Position numbers and translations under genes: made by a program | Shown here: piece after piece, positions 37,634 through 49,237 of the stretch | Position numbering within the stretch: position 1 is the first letter of the stretch | Layout of the letters: each line of letters opens with the position of its first letter | Notes under the pieces: model-generated | Seen by the model: only the letters and a program-made list of their open reading frames with translations | Told to the model about the DNA's origin: nothing | Database searches by the model: none | DNA from: Mesorhizobium sp. B2-7-2 | GTDB taxonomy: Bacteria > Pseudomonadota > Alphaproteobacteria > Rhizobiales > Rhizobiaceae | Direction of reading: 5' to 3' | Length of the DNA stretch: 64,000 bases | Assembly (NCBI RefSeq): GCF_006440775.1 | Contig: NZ_VFTZ01000005.1 | Coordinates: 124,001 to 188,000 of the forward strand

Positions 37634-38506
37634 ATGGACACTGTTGCCAACAACCATTCCGCCGCCGAGGCGGACGGCAAGGACACGATCCTCATCTATC
37701 GGCAATCGCGCTGGACGCGGTTGACCCACTGGATCTGGGCTTTCTCGCTCTTCTTCATGCTGCTTTCCGGCCTGCAGATCTTCAACGCGCGGCCGCAGCT
37801 CTATGTCGGCAAGCAGTCCGGCTTCGAGTTCAACAACACGATCCTCCAGATTGGCGCCGAAAACACCGCCAACGGTCCGCGCGGCTTCACTGAAATCTTC
37901 GGCCATCGCTTCGACACCACCGGCGTGCTCGGCTGGTCGGGTCCCTCGGGACAAGAGACGCCTCGCGCCTTCCCTTCCTGGGCGACGATCCCGTCCTATT
38001 ACGACCTCGGCACCGCCCGCGTCGTGCATTTCTTCTTCGCCTGGATCCTGACCACGACCCTGCTCATCTGGCTGATCGCCAGCCTGGTCAACGGCCATAT
38101 CCATCGCGATCTTGCCCCTCGCGTGTCGGACCTGCGCAAGCTGCCGCGCGACATCGTCGATCATGCGAAGCTGAAATTCCACCACACGCGCGAATACAAC
38201 ACGCTGCAGAAAATGGCCTATGGCGGCGTGCTCTTCGTGCTTTTGCCGCTGATGATCGTCACAGGCCTCGCAATGTCGCCGAGCATGAATTCGGTGCTGC
38301 CCTGGCTCAACGAAATCCTCGGCGGCAGGCAGACGGCGCGCACCATCCACTTCACCGTCATGGTGCTGCTCGTGCTTTTCTTCATCGTCCACATCCTGAT
38401 GATCCTCGCCGCCGGCCCGATCAACGAGCTGCGCTCGATCATCACCGGCTGGTACCGCACCGACCCGCCTGCGAAGCACGACCAGCCGACCGAGAGGAGC
38501 GCCTGA
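37634..38506 (+). CDS. b-type cytochrome, partner of a molybdoenzyme
   Basis: A 290-residue membrane protein of the thiosulfate-reductase / Ni-Fe hydrogenase cytochrome b type. Four hydrophobic segments, with probable heme-ligand histidines in RLTHWIW, ARVVHFFFAW, FHHTREYN and ARTIHFTVMV, and a long periplasmic loop (about residues 48-130) after the first helix. It would pass electrons between the quinone pool and the periplasmic molybdoenzyme encoded next. The ATG at 37634 follows GGAGGCAAG, so the TTG at 37610 is rejected. The next gene starts 1 bp after the stop. Confidence 0.88.
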   Translation: MDTVANNHSAAEADGKDTILIYRQSRWTRLTHWIWAFSLFFMLLSGLQIFNARPQLYVGKQSGFEFNNTILQIGAENTANGPRGFTEIFGHRFDTTGVLGWSGPSGQETPRAFPSWATIPSYYDLGTARVVHFFFAWILTTTLLIWLIASLVNGHIHRDLAPRVSDLRKLPRDIVDHAKLKFHHTREYNTLQKMAYGGVLFVLLPLMIVTGLAMSPSMNSVLPWLNEILGGRQTARTIHFTVMVLLVLFFIVHILMILAAGPINELRSIITGWYRTDPPAKHDQPTERSA

Positions 38507-38507
38507 C

Positions 38508-39299
38508 ATGGCAAAATTCCAGATCAGCCGCCGCAAGTTTCTCACCTCAGCCAGCCTCGGCCTGTCCGGCATCGCGCTGTCCGGCTGCGATGTGTTCGAC
38601 AGCGGTCTCGGCATCGGCGGCGGACTGCGCAGCTTCCTCGAAAACGCCAATGGCCTGACCTGGCGCGCGCAGCGCCTGCTTGCCGGCCGGAACGCGCTGG
38701 CGCCGGAATTCACCGAGGCCGACATCCGCCAGCCGCAACGGCCGAACGGCGTCACGGCGCCCGATGACGACACCTACAAGGGTCTGCTCGCCAACAATTT
38801 CGCGGACTGGCGGCTGGAAGTTACCGGCCTCGTAGAGAAGCCGCTGTCGTTGAGCCGCGAGCAGCTTCAGAACATGCCGAGCCGCACGCAGATCACCCGT
38901 CATGACTGCGTCGAAGGCTGGAGCTGCATCGCCAAATGGACCGGCACGCCGCTGTCGCTGGTGCTCGACCAGGCAGTGGTCAAGCCGCAGGCCCGCTATG
39001 TCATGTTCCACTGCCTCGACACGATCGAGCAAAGCCTGTCCGGCGACATCAAATATTACGGCACCATCGACCTGATCGACGCCCGCCACCCGCAGACGAT
39101 TCTGGCCTACGGCCTGAACGGCAATCCCCTGCCGGTCGAGAACGGCGCGCCGTTGCGCGTGCGGGTCGAGCGCCAGCTCGGCTACAAGATGCCGAAATAC
39201 ATTCACAAGATCGAGCTGGTCGACAGTTTTGCCAATGTCGGCGGCGGCCGCGGCGGCTACTGGGAGGACAATGGCTATGACTGGTATGGCGGGATTTGA
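38508..39299 (+). CDS. Tat-exported molybdopterin oxidoreductase (sulfite-oxidase fold)
   Basis: A 263-residue enzyme of the sulfite-oxidase/MsrP-like fold. A twin-arginine signal (SRRKFLTSASLGLSG, residues 7-21) is followed by a lipobox-like LSGC at residue 27. The molybdenum-ligand Cys is probably Cys134 in RHDCVEGWSC, and GNPLPVENGAPLRVRVERQL and GYKMPKYIHKIELVDSF are typical. It starts 1 bp after the cytochrome gene, so the two form a unit. Sulfite oxidase-like, methionine-sulfoxide reductase-like (MsrP) or another reaction cannot be distinguished from sequence. Confidence 0.88.
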   Translation: MAKFQISRRKFLTSASLGLSGIALSGCDVFDSGLGIGGGLRSFLENANGLTWRAQRLLAGRNALAPEFTEADIRQPQRPNGVTAPDDDTYKGLLANNFADWRLEVTGLVEKPLSLSREQLQNMPSRTQITRHDCVEGWSCIAKWTGTPLSLVLDQAVVKPQARYVMFHCLDTIEQSLSGDIKYYGTIDLIDARHPQTILAYGLNGNPLPVENGAPLRVRVERQLGYKMPKYIHKIELVDSFANVGGGRGGYWEDNGYDWYGGI

Positions 39300-39727
39300 C
39301 GGCCCTTCGCCTGCAGGCCGAGCATGGTCTAGCGGCCGCCGAGCTTGGCGCCATCGAGGAGCGTCTCGACAACGACAACCGGCGGCTGACCGGTCGTGGC
39401 GACGACCGCGCCATCGTCTTTGCGCTGCGGGATGAGCAAGGCCGCGCCGTCGGGGTCGCCGCCGGCTATTCCTGGGCCGGCATTGCCGAACTCACGCTGA
39501 TGTGGGTCGACGAAGCCTATCGAGGCCTTGGCCACGGCAGAAAGCTGCTCGATGCCTTCGTCGCGGAAGCTGCCGCGCGCGGCTCGCTGCGGATATGGGT
39601 TTCGACCCATGACTTCCAGGCGCCGGGCCTTTACGAAAAAGCCGGTTTCGAACGCATGGCCGAATTCGCCGGGTGGCCCGAAGGCCATTCCAACATCATT
39701 CTTTGCAAGACGATTGCTTCCCGATAG
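39296..39727 (+). CDS. GNAT family N-acetyltransferase
   Basis: A 143-residue GNAT protein. The acetyl-CoA motif is LTLMWVDEAYRGLGHGRKLL with RGLGHG at about residues 76-81; APGLYEKAGFERM is the C-terminal signature. The substrate is unknown. The start is TTG at 39296, inside the stop region of the previous gene (4-bp overlap), with GGCGGGAT upstream; no ATG fits. It may be co-transcribed with the molybdoenzyme by translational coupling. Confidence 0.85.
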   Translation: MTALRLQAEHGLAAAELGAIEERLDNDNRRLTGRGDDRAIVFALRDEQGRAVGVAAGYSWAGIAELTLMWVDEAYRGLGHGRKLLDAFVAEAAARGSLRIWVSTHDFQAPGLYEKAGFERMAEFAGWPEGHSNIILCKTIASR

Positions 39728-39777
39728 GGCCGCGGCAGGACGCGTCTGGCGCTCAGCATGCGGAGCCAGCGACGCGA

Positions 39778-40386
39778 TCATTCGTCCGAATCGTCCGAAC
39801 TATCGAAAGTGGTTTGACCGGGCTCGGGTGGCGCGTCCTGCGCGTCTGGATTATCCACCATGCAGCCGACGCCGTGGCATCCCTGATAGTTGCCGTGGGT
39901 ATCGAAATTGGGATTGCCGTCCCGGTCGAATTGCGGCGTCGGGTCGATCCATTGATCGTCGCGGCGCGGCTTAGGCCTCGGATAATAATTGTCCGAGTGG
40001 TGGCCGTGCCTGTCATTGTTGTCGAGGATGGCACCGACAATGCCGCCGACGATGATAGCAGCCGCCGCGTCGCCCGCAGACGGCCCGCGGCCAGAACCGG
40101 CAACCAGGAATTGCGCCGAGCACCCCTTGTCCACCCAGATGCCGCCGCCGTCATAGCCCCAGCTCGTGCCGAGCTGGCAACGCGACTTCGACAGCCGGCT
40201 GGTCAATTGCACGCCGCCGCGCGTGTCCACCCCGCAATAGGAGTAGCGGTAATTGGTGCTCGAGCAGACCAGGCGCATCGGGCCTGCGGCCTGCGCGGCA
40301 TCGGGCAACAGCGACAATTGCGCCGGATTGCCAAGGAAACTGGCCAGCAACACCATCGAACCGGTAACCGCCATCCGCGCCGACAT
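39778..40386 (-). CDS. DUF3011 family exported protein
   Basis: A 202-residue protein with a signal peptide (about residues 1-33, ending DAAQAAG). The next part is a DUF3011 domain: LVCSSTNYRYSYCGVDTRGG, LTSRLSKSRCQLGTSWGYDG, and GIWVDKGCSAQFLV, with conserved cysteines. A Gly/Ala segment AAAAIIVGGIVGAI follows, then a His/Asp/Asn/Pro-rich tail ending in DSSDDSDE. Function is unknown. ATG is at 40384-40386. It diverges from a solute-binding protein gene. Confidence 0.83.
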   Translation of the reverse strand: MSARMAVTGSMVLLASFLGNPAQLSLLPDAAQAAGPMRLVCSSTNYRYSYCGVDTRGGVQLTSRLSKSRCQLGTSWGYDGGGIWVDKGCSAQFLVAGSGRGPSAGDAAAAIIVGGIVGAILDNNDRHGHHSDNYYPRPKPRRDDQWIDPTPQFDRDGNPNFDTHGNYQGCHGVGCMVDNPDAQDAPPEPGQTTFDSSDDSDE

Positions 40387-40474
40387 CGCAAGTCTCCAAT
40401 TGGGGTTCGCTATCGACAGAATGGCACCTCTGTGTAAGTCTTACAACCGGACAGGCTGCAGCGAGGATATATTC

Positions 40475-41308
40475 ATGCGCGCTAACAAAATTATCGCGGC
40501 GATCATACTTGTTCTGTCAACGTGGCTGGCGTTATTGCCGGCTCTGGCGGACGACAGTCTGAAGCGCGTCATCGACCAGAAGACATTGACTGTCGGCGTG
40601 GCGCTCAACCCGCCTTGGATCCTCAAGAAGGCGGACGGCAAATTCGCGGGCTACGATGTCGACCTGACCAGCGCCCTGGCGGCCGATCTCGGCGTCGACC
40701 TGAAGCTGGTCGAGGTGCCGTGGAACGACCTGAAGGCACGTCTGCTCAAGGGCGATTTCGATCTGATCGCCGCAGGCTATGCCAGCACGCCGGAGCGCGC
40801 CCGCGAGGTTGTGTTCTCCAATCCGACCGGCACCGCCGACATTCGCATGGTGGCCTCGGTCGCCAGCCTCGGCAAAAGGCCTGGAAAGGCGCTGACTGCT
40901 CCGGGATACAAGATCGCCGTGCTGTCCAATTCTTCGGACGAGGCGGCCGCCAAGGAAGCCTTTCCGAAGGCGGACATCCTGTCCTTCGACAACACCGCCG
41001 ATGTCTTTGCCGCGATCATCGGCGGCGACGCGCAGGCGATGGTCGCCACCTCGCCGACGCCGCAGATGGCGGCGAGGCTCTACGATGCGAAATTCAGGCT
41101 GGTCGGCGGCCCGCTGCTGCGCACGCCGGAAGCATTCGCTCTGCGCCCCGACGACATCCGCCTGATCCAGTACGTCAACAACTGGATCGGCGCGCGCACC
41201 GCCGACGGCACCATCGCCGGTGTCCGCCGTTACTGGTTCGGCAGCTTCAAATGGATGTCGCGCTTCGATACCTCGGCCAAGCCGGAACAGGCCAAGCCGA
41301 AGCAATAG
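40475..41308 (+). CDS. Periplasmic solute-binding protein (family 3, amino-acid type)
   Basis: A 277-residue protein with a signal peptide (MRANKIIAAIILVLSTWLAL, then LPALA-D). The mature part is a family 3 solute-binding fold: LTVGVALNPPWILKKADGKF, AGYDVDLTSALAADLGVDLK, LKGDFDLIAAGYASTPERAR. No permease or ATPase gene is adjacent, so it may be an orphan receptor or serve a distant ABC system; the ligand is unknown. ATG at 40475 follows GAGGATAT. It ends 2 bp from the convergent gene. Confidence 0.88.
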   Translation: MRANKIIAAIILVLSTWLALLPALADDSLKRVIDQKTLTVGVALNPPWILKKADGKFAGYDVDLTSALAADLGVDLKLVEVPWNDLKARLLKGDFDLIAAGYASTPERAREVVFSNPTGTADIRMVASVASLGKRPGKALTAPGYKIAVLSNSSDEAAAKEAFPKADILSFDNTADVFAAIIGGDAQAMVATSPTPQMAARLYDAKFRLVGGPLLRTPEAFALRPDDIRLIQYVNNWIGARTADGTIAGVRRYWFGSFKWMSRFDTSAKPEQAKPKQ

Positions 41309-41310
41309 GC

Positions 41311-42315
41311 TTAGGCGACCTTGTCGAGCAGCGGTTTCAGCGCCGGATGGATTTCCGGCGCCGCGTGCTTGATCAGCGTCAGCAGCGCGCGCTCGTTGTC
41401 GCGCAGCGGCCGCCGGCCACCGCCGACGTGCTCGGCAAGCCATTCGGCCTCGCTGGCGTCGATCGTCTCGGCGCGGCGAGCAAGCGCTTCGGCGGCCCGG
41501 TTCCTGGCTTCCCATTCGGCCTCGATATCGCCGGGCGAATGATAGGCTTCGAGGATCGCCGCGAAACCACCCGAGACCATCCGGCTGAAGAAGCCGCCAA
41601 GCGTCGGCGCTGCCTCGTCGAGGAAGTTCTCGTGGCGCAGCGCCACTTCCCGCGTCGGCGGCTCGTAGCCGGTCGAGCACATGACGTGGTTGGCGATCGC
41701 CTTGACGAAGAGGTCGCTCCAGGACGGATCGTTGTCGGCTGCCGCGGTCCGGTCGTTGATCCTGAACAGGACCTCCGCCTCGGCCTTGCTGATGGCGATG
41801 TTGCCGTCGCCGCCATAGGCATAGAGGATACGCCGCAGCAGATCGACCTCGGCCTTCGCGATATGGCCGGGAACCAGGCTGCCGCCATGCATCAGCGGGC
41901 CCTTGCCGTCGATTACCGCATGCGCGACCTGTTCCAGCGCATAGGCCGAGAGCTCGCTGGGCGAGGACTTCGCTTCCTCCAGCACATGCACCAGCAATTC
42001 AAGCTCGGTGCGGCCGTCGACTATGCCGTCGCGCGAGACGGTGCGGACGAGCCAGTCGGCATTCTGCTCGGAGATATAGCCTTCCGGCTTTTCCTGGTGG
42101 ACGATGTAGTCGGTCACCGCCTCGACGAAGAACGGCGCCCATTCGCCGCACTTGTCGCGCGCCGTCTGGTCGAGCGCGAACAGCGCCTCCGCCTCGCCGC
42201 GACTCACCACGCCGTCGGCGAAGACGTCGCGCCGCAGCATCGTCACGTCTTCGGCCGTGATCTTGTTCTTCGAGGTCAGCCCCGCCACCGGAGCGCTCAT
42301 GATCAATTCGCCCAT
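41311..42315 (-). CDS. Repeat-containing hypothetical protein (EF-hand-like loops)
   Basis: A 334-residue helical protein without signal peptide. It contains repeated blocks: LRRDVFADGVVSRGEAEALF (residues 27-46), a shorter DGIVDGRTELELL, and LRRILYAYGGDG with NIAISKAEAEVLFRI at about residues 160-185. The first block has the spacing of an EF-hand loop (D-x-F-x-D-G-x-V-S-x-x-E), but the others depart by one or two residues, so calcium binding is doubtful; TerB-like helical modules are another possibility. I do not recognise a function. An alternative start is the ATG at 42300. It diverges from the glycine-riboswitch leader. Confidence 0.75.
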   Translation of the reverse strand: MGELIMSAPVAGLTSKNKITAEDVTMLRRDVFADGVVSRGEAEALFALDQTARDKCGEWAPFFVEAVTDYIVHQEKPEGYISEQNADWLVRTVSRDGIVDGRTELELLVHVLEEAKSSPSELSAYALEQVAHAVIDGKGPLMHGGSLVPGHIAKAEVDLLRRILYAYGGDGNIAISKAEAEVLFRINDRTAAADNDPSWSDLFVKAIANHVMCSTGYEPPTREVALRHENFLDEAAPTLGGFFSRMVSGGFAAILEAYHSPGDIEAEWEARNRAAEALARRAETIDASEAEWLAEHVGGGRRPLRDNERALLTLIKHAAPEIHPALKPLLDKVA

Positions 42316-42544
42316 TTGCCGTCCCTGCCCGTCGCCCGTAGCCGGCGAACTAGTGCGTTACCCCGCCGAGCTTTATCAGCATTGTCTTGAGAAACCGGCA
42401 AACGGCGTGGTTAGCGAAGCCTTGTCGGCCAATCCATGTCGCTGAAAAGCAGGGCGCGCTTAAAATGTCGCTGGGAGGTGACAAGGTGTCGCCGACGGGC
42501 TATGGATGACATGTCGAGGACTTAGGCGACTGAGTCCTACCTGT

Positions 42545-42735
42545 TTGCGGGAGAGAGCAGCGCGAGCTGTCGCCGAAGGGGAAATCGCCCGAAATCTCTC
42601 AGGCAAAAGAACCGTGGACGGGAAAGACAACTCTGGAAAGTCGGGATTCGTCCCGCGCCGAAGGTGTAAGCGCTGCCGACAGGGTTACGGGGCGCGAGTC
42701 TCTCAGGCTTCAGACAGAGGGGCACGGACTGGACC
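42545..42735 (+). promoter_or_regulatory. Tandem glycine riboswitch
   Basis: Two aptamers are recognisable before gcvT, which starts at 42774. Both carry GCCGAAGG (42572-42579 and 42657-42664) and the conserved TCTCTCAGGC (42595-42604 and 42699-42708). The first aptamer spans about 42545-42640, the second about 42641-42735. In such leaders glycine binding turns on the downstream glycine-cleavage genes. Upstream sequence 42316-42544 holds no gene and presumably contains the promoter. Confidence 0.93.
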
Positions 42736-42773
42736 GCGGACGGCGGTCGATTGCGTGCGACTCTGGAGAAGAC

Positions 42774-43874
42774 ATGACAGGCGACGACACCAGACATCTG
42801 CCCCTTGAAGATTTGCACCAGGCCGCGGGCGCGCGTTTCGGCGCCTTCGCCGGCTGGTCGATGCCGCTCACCTACCCGCCGGGCGTGATGAAGGAGCATC
42901 TTCACACACGCGAGCATGCCGGCCTGTTCGACATCTCGCATATGAAGCTGTTCGAGGTCTCCGGTCCGGAAGCCACCGCCTTGTTGAACCGCGCCTGTCC
43001 GCTCGATGCCGGCGCGCTGGAAATCTCGCAGTCCAAATACACCTTCTTCCTCAACGAGGCTGCCGGCATCATCGACGATCTCATCGTGACGCGCCTGGGC
43101 GATGACAGGTTCATGGTGGTGGCCAATGCCGGCAACGCGGTGGAGGACGAGAAGCATCTGCGCGCGCTTGCCACGGCTTTCGACGTCGGGGTGGAGCCGC
43201 TCGACCGGGTTTTCCTGGCGATCCAGGGGCCGGACGCCTGGGCAGCTTTGGCGCGGGCCGGCATCGAGACCGGCTCGCTGCTCTTCATGCATGGGGTCGA
43301 GCCCCGGCAAAACTGGTTCATGAGCCGCTCCGGCTACACCGGCGAGGACGGTTTCGAGATCGGCCTGCCGGAGAAGGACGCGCGGGATCTGGTCGCCAAG
43401 CTGCTGGGGGACGAGCGCGTGCAGTGGATCGGCCTTGCCGCCCGCGACAGCCTGCGGCTCGAGGCCGGGCTTTGCCTGCACGGCCAGGACTTGACGCCCG
43501 AGACAGATCCGGCAAGCGCGGGATTGATGTGGGCAATTCCCAAGGAAGTTCGCGCTTCCGGCCATTTCATCGGCGCCGACGCGCTGCGCTCGATCATCGA
43601 GCGCGGGCCGTCGCAGAAGCGCGTCGGCCTGAAGCCCGACGGACGCCAGCCGGTGCGCGCGGGCGCCGCGTTGATCGATGCCGACGGCCATCCGGCCGGT
43701 CATGTCGCTTCGGGCGGCTTCGGTCCCTCGGCGGGCCACCCGGTCGCCATGGGCTATGTCAACACCGCGCTTGCCAAGGCCGGCACGAAACTCTTCGCCG
43801 ATGTCCGCGGGACGAAAATTCCGGTGGACGTCACGCCCCTGCCCTTCACCCCACACCGCTACCGCAAAGGATGA
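42774..43874 (+). CDS. gcvT: Glycine cleavage system T protein (aminomethyltransferase)
   Basis: A 366-residue protein that transfers the methylene group from lipoyl-GcvH to tetrahydrofolate and releases ammonia. Family features are [24 protein letters not shown] opening (written here as [19 protein letters not shown]), [29 protein letters not shown], and [20 protein letters not shown]. It is the first gene after the glycine riboswitch and is followed by gcvH after 7 bp. Confidence 0.97.
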   Translation: MTGDDTRHLPLEDLHQAAGARFGAFAGWSMPLTYPPGVMKEHLHTREHAGLFDISHMKLFEVSGPEATALLNRACPLDAGALEISQSKYTFFLNEAAGIIDDLIVTRLGDDRFMVVANAGNAVEDEKHLRALATAFDVGVEPLDRVFLAIQGPDAWAALARAGIETGSLLFMHGVEPRQNWFMSRSGYTGEDGFEIGLPEKDARDLVAKLLGDERVQWIGLAARDSLRLEAGLCLHGQDLTPETDPASAGLMWAIPKEVRASGHFIGADALRSIIERGPSQKRVGLKPDGRQPVRAGAALIDADGHPAGHVASGGFGPSAGHPVAMGYVNTALAKAGTKLFADVRGTKIPVDVTPLPFTPHRYRKG

Positions 43875-43881
43875 TTTCCAG

Positions 43882-44250
43882 ATGGCAAAGACCTATTTCA
43901 CGGAAGACCATGAGTGGCTGCGCGTCGACGGCGGCGTCGCCACGGTGGGCATCACCGACTATGCGCAGGAACAGCTCGGCGATCTCGTTTTCGTCGAGCT
44001 GCCGGAAATCGGCCGCAAGCTCGCCAAGGGCGATACCGCCGTCGTGGTCGAATCCGTCAAGGCGGCCTCGGACGTCTACGCGCCGGTCGACGGCGAGATC
44101 ACCGAAGCCAACGCCTCCCTGTCGGCCGACCCCTCGTTGGTTAATTCGGCCGCGACCGGCGACGGCTGGCTCTGGAAGATGAGGCTGGCCAACGAAAGCC
44201 AGCTCGACAGCCTCATGGATGAAGCCGCCTACAAAGCCCATATCGGCTGA
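43882..44250 (+). CDS. gcvH: Glycine cleavage system H protein
   Basis: The 122-residue lipoyl carrier that shuttles the aminomethyl group between GcvP, GcvT and the dihydrolipoyl dehydrogenase. The lipoylated lysine is Lys60 in [10 protein letters not shown]; other family blocks are [33 protein letters not shown] and [10 protein letters not shown]. The ATG at 43882 lies 7 bp after gcvT with only a weak ribosome-binding site; translational coupling is likely. Confidence 0.98.
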   Translation: MAKTYFTEDHEWLRVDGGVATVGITDYAQEQLGDLVFVELPEIGRKLAKGDTAVVVESVKAASDVYAPVDGEITEANASLSADPSLVNSAATGDGWLWKMRLANESQLDSLMDEAAYKAHIG

Positions 44251-44266
44251 TATCAGGATCCTGGAA

Positions 44267-47077
<2,811 letters not shown>

Positions 47078-47081
47078 CCGC

Positions 47082-47182
47082 TAGAGCGGTTCACCGTTGC
47101 ACGGAAACGGCAAACCGCTCTATCTCTTTGTTTCAACGCAATTCCAGACGGAAAACCGTTCACACTTTTCCTGGAATTGCTC
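47082..47182. repeat. Dispersed intergenic repeat (rhizobial type)
   Basis: About 100 bp between gcvP and the GGDEF gene, built of TAGAGCGGTT...AACCGCTCTA (47083-47122) and CAATTCCAG...CTGGAATTG (47141-47179). I recognise this two-part element as a very frequent intergenic repeat of Mesorhizobium-like genomes. Each half is itself an inverted repeat, so it could form two hairpins and might also end gcvP transcription. Copy number cannot be seen here. Confidence 0.75.
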
Positions 47183-47187
47183 TCTGC

Positions 47188-48360
47188 TCAGGCAGTCTTC
47201 AGGGCCGGCCCGGCATCGGGCTGGCCCGCTCTGTCCTGAACGACGACACGGTTGCGCCCGGCACGCTTGGCCGCATAAAGCGCGGCGTCGGCCTGCGCCA
47301 GCACCTCATGGAGTGGATGGCCCGCGATCGAGCCGAATCCCATGCCGCCGCTGACGCTGCTGCGCAGCGGCCCGCGATGGGTCGCGACGACCTCGGTGCC
47401 GAAAGCGACGCCGATCCGGCTTGCAATGTCATGCGCCTTTTCCGGTGTCACGCGCGACATGACGAGCGCGAATTCCTCGCCGCCCAGCCGGAACGCGTCG
47501 ATCCCTGTCCTGCCGTATTTCCTGATCACCGCCGCGAAGCGGCAAAGCACCTGGTCGCCGACGGGATGACCGAAGACGTCGTTGGTCATCTTGAAATGGT
47601 CGAGATCGAACATGGCGATCGCCATGAACGGACCGAAGCTGCGCTCGCCGTAAAGCTCGGTGAGCGCCCTGCGGTTCATCAGGCCGGTCAGCGGATCGGT
47701 CATGGTTTCGGCCTTGAGCTCGATCTGCGCCTGCAGATGGTGCAGTGAAAGCGTCAGCGCGCCGAGGCCGGTCATGCAAGCGACCGCGACGACGGAGTTC
47801 AATCGCTCCGCCCAATTGTCGGGCGCGGCGCCGAGAACCCATTGCTCTTGCGTCAGCAACGCCAGGCCGCACAGCGCGAAGGACAGGCCGCAGGCGCCGC
47901 TGAGGAACGAAACGATGAACAATATCCGGCGGTCGTGATCCCCCTTCATCCAGAACATCGCCCCGATCGCCGCGAGCAACGCCGTCACGGCCGCATAGGT
48001 GATCTGGAAGCCGATGCCGTCGAAACCGAGAAAGGTGACGATCGCGCAGGCAGCCATCGCGGCCAGCGTCGGCACGATGGCGCGGCGGTAGTCGCGAAAG
48101 CCGAGATACTGCATCGCCGACAGGCAGAGGACCAGGAAACCCAGGGTCAGCAGCGCGAGCACGACCTGGCACAGCCAGGGATCGGCATCCTTGCTATAGC
48201 GCCAGAACGCGACGACATGGGCGACGAGCACGAGGATGCCGCAGGCGACCGTGAGCACGAAGCGCGCCCTCGGTGTCGCGAGCCAGATCGCAAACATGGT
48301 GATGCTGAGGCATGTGCCCGACAGCGCCGCCGCGAGCAGGAGCGAACTGAAATCCAACAT
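47188..48360 (-). CDS. Membrane-bound diguanylate cyclase (GGDEF)
   Basis: A 390-residue protein: six to seven hydrophobic segments (about residues 5-215) anchoring a cytoplasmic GGDEF domain. The cyclase has DPLTGLMNRRAL, MFDLDHFKMTNDVFGHPVGD and the active-site variant GGEEF (AFRLGGEEFALVM), so c-di-GMP synthesis is likely. The RxxD inhibitory site is not clear. The ATG at 48358-48360 (MLDFSS) is chosen; an upstream ATG at 48444 would add 28 residues. It is the second cyclase in the window, after PleD. Confidence 0.88.
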   Translation of the reverse strand: MLDFSSLLLAAALSGTCLSITMFAIWLATPRARFVLTVACGILVLVAHVVAFWRYSKDADPWLCQVVLALLTLGFLVLCLSAMQYLGFRDYRRAIVPTLAAMAACAIVTFLGFDGIGFQITYAAVTALLAAIGAMFWMKGDHDRRILFIVSFLSGACGLSFALCGLALLTQEQWVLGAAPDNWAERLNSVVAVACMTGLGALTLSLHHLQAQIELKAETMTDPLTGLMNRRALTELYGERSFGPFMAIAMFDLDHFKMTNDVFGHPVGDQVLCRFAAVIRKYGRTGIDAFRLGGEEFALVMSRVTPEKAHDIASRIGVAFGTEVVATHRGPLRSSVSGGMGFGSIAGHPLHEVLAQADAALYAAKRAGRNRVVVQDRAGQPDAGPALKTA

Positions 48361-48535
48361 CGGTGAAGAACTGCCTCTAGCGGGTGCCCGTCGCTCCTCA
48401 ATGTAGGCTGGCGACGGCTGGCGCAAACCGTTTTCGGCGGACACCCAACGCTACCTCGACACAGGGTTTACAAAGCGTCGACATGTGAGGCGAAATCCCA
48501 TGACGGCACACGGAATACGCGAACCGGGAGCAGGA

Positions 48536-49009
48536 TCAGCCCTTGTCGAGCAGCGCCAGATTGGCATTGACCACCGTCTGGTCGGCCATGCCGGCCTTGG
48601 CCTCGAGCAGCAGCGCGCGCGCTTTTTTCTTGTTGCCGCGCAGAAGCTGCGAATAACCCATATTGTTGACGATCTGCGGCTTGCGCCCGGCGACCTTCAA
48701 CAGCTGCATATAGGCGCGATCGGCGAAGTCGAAGCGGCCAAGCTCGTCATAGGATGCGGCAAGCCCCATCCAGGCCTCGGCATTGTCGGACTTGAGCTCG
48801 ACCGCTTTGCGGAAATGCTGTTCGGCAAGGCCGAAATTCGCCTCGCGGAACTGCGCCTTGCCTTCAACGAGGTCGTTGGCGCTGACGTCCTTGGCCACCG
48901 GCTGGATCGCCGTGGTCTTGGTCGTGTCGACATTGTTGTTCGTCGTGCAGCCGGTAATCATCAAGACGGCCGCCAATGCCGCCGCTGCCCTGGGAAGTCT
49001 CTGACGCAT
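48536..49009 (-). CDS. tadD: TPR lipoprotein of the Tad pilus cluster (TadD-like)
   Basis: A 157-residue exported lipoprotein. The signal ends in a lipobox MITGC with Cys21, followed by an N-terminal linker and tetratricopeptide-like repeats (KAQFREANFGLAEQHFRKAV, AWMGLAASYDELGRFDFADR, NNMGYSQLLRGNKKKARALL). TadD is thought to help localise the secretin. It is on the same strand as tadC but 228 bp downstream of it, so it may have its own promoter. Confidence 0.8.
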   Translation of the reverse strand: MRQRLPRAAAALAAVLMITGCTTNNNVDTTKTTAIQPVAKDVSANDLVEGKAQFREANFGLAEQHFRKAVELKSDNAEAWMGLAASYDELGRFDFADRAYMQLLKVAGRKPQIVNNMGYSQLLRGNKKKARALLLEAKAGMADQTVVNANLALLDKG

Positions 49010-49237
49010 GCCCCTGCCCCATCGCCCGATTTGCCGGGTCGTTCTTCAGGAAAAACGATACAGGACAGCGATTAAGCTTCGGTGCCGAAATGCAGATAAA
49101 ATTCGGTCGCGCGCCAAGGATGCGTTAACCACAGCAATGTCCTGGATTCAGGTCAGGCCGAGTCGAAAATGGCGGATTCCGAGAACCGGGGCGGAGCGCA
49201 GGAAGCTGCCATTTGCAGGGCGGCCTCACCTGAATAC

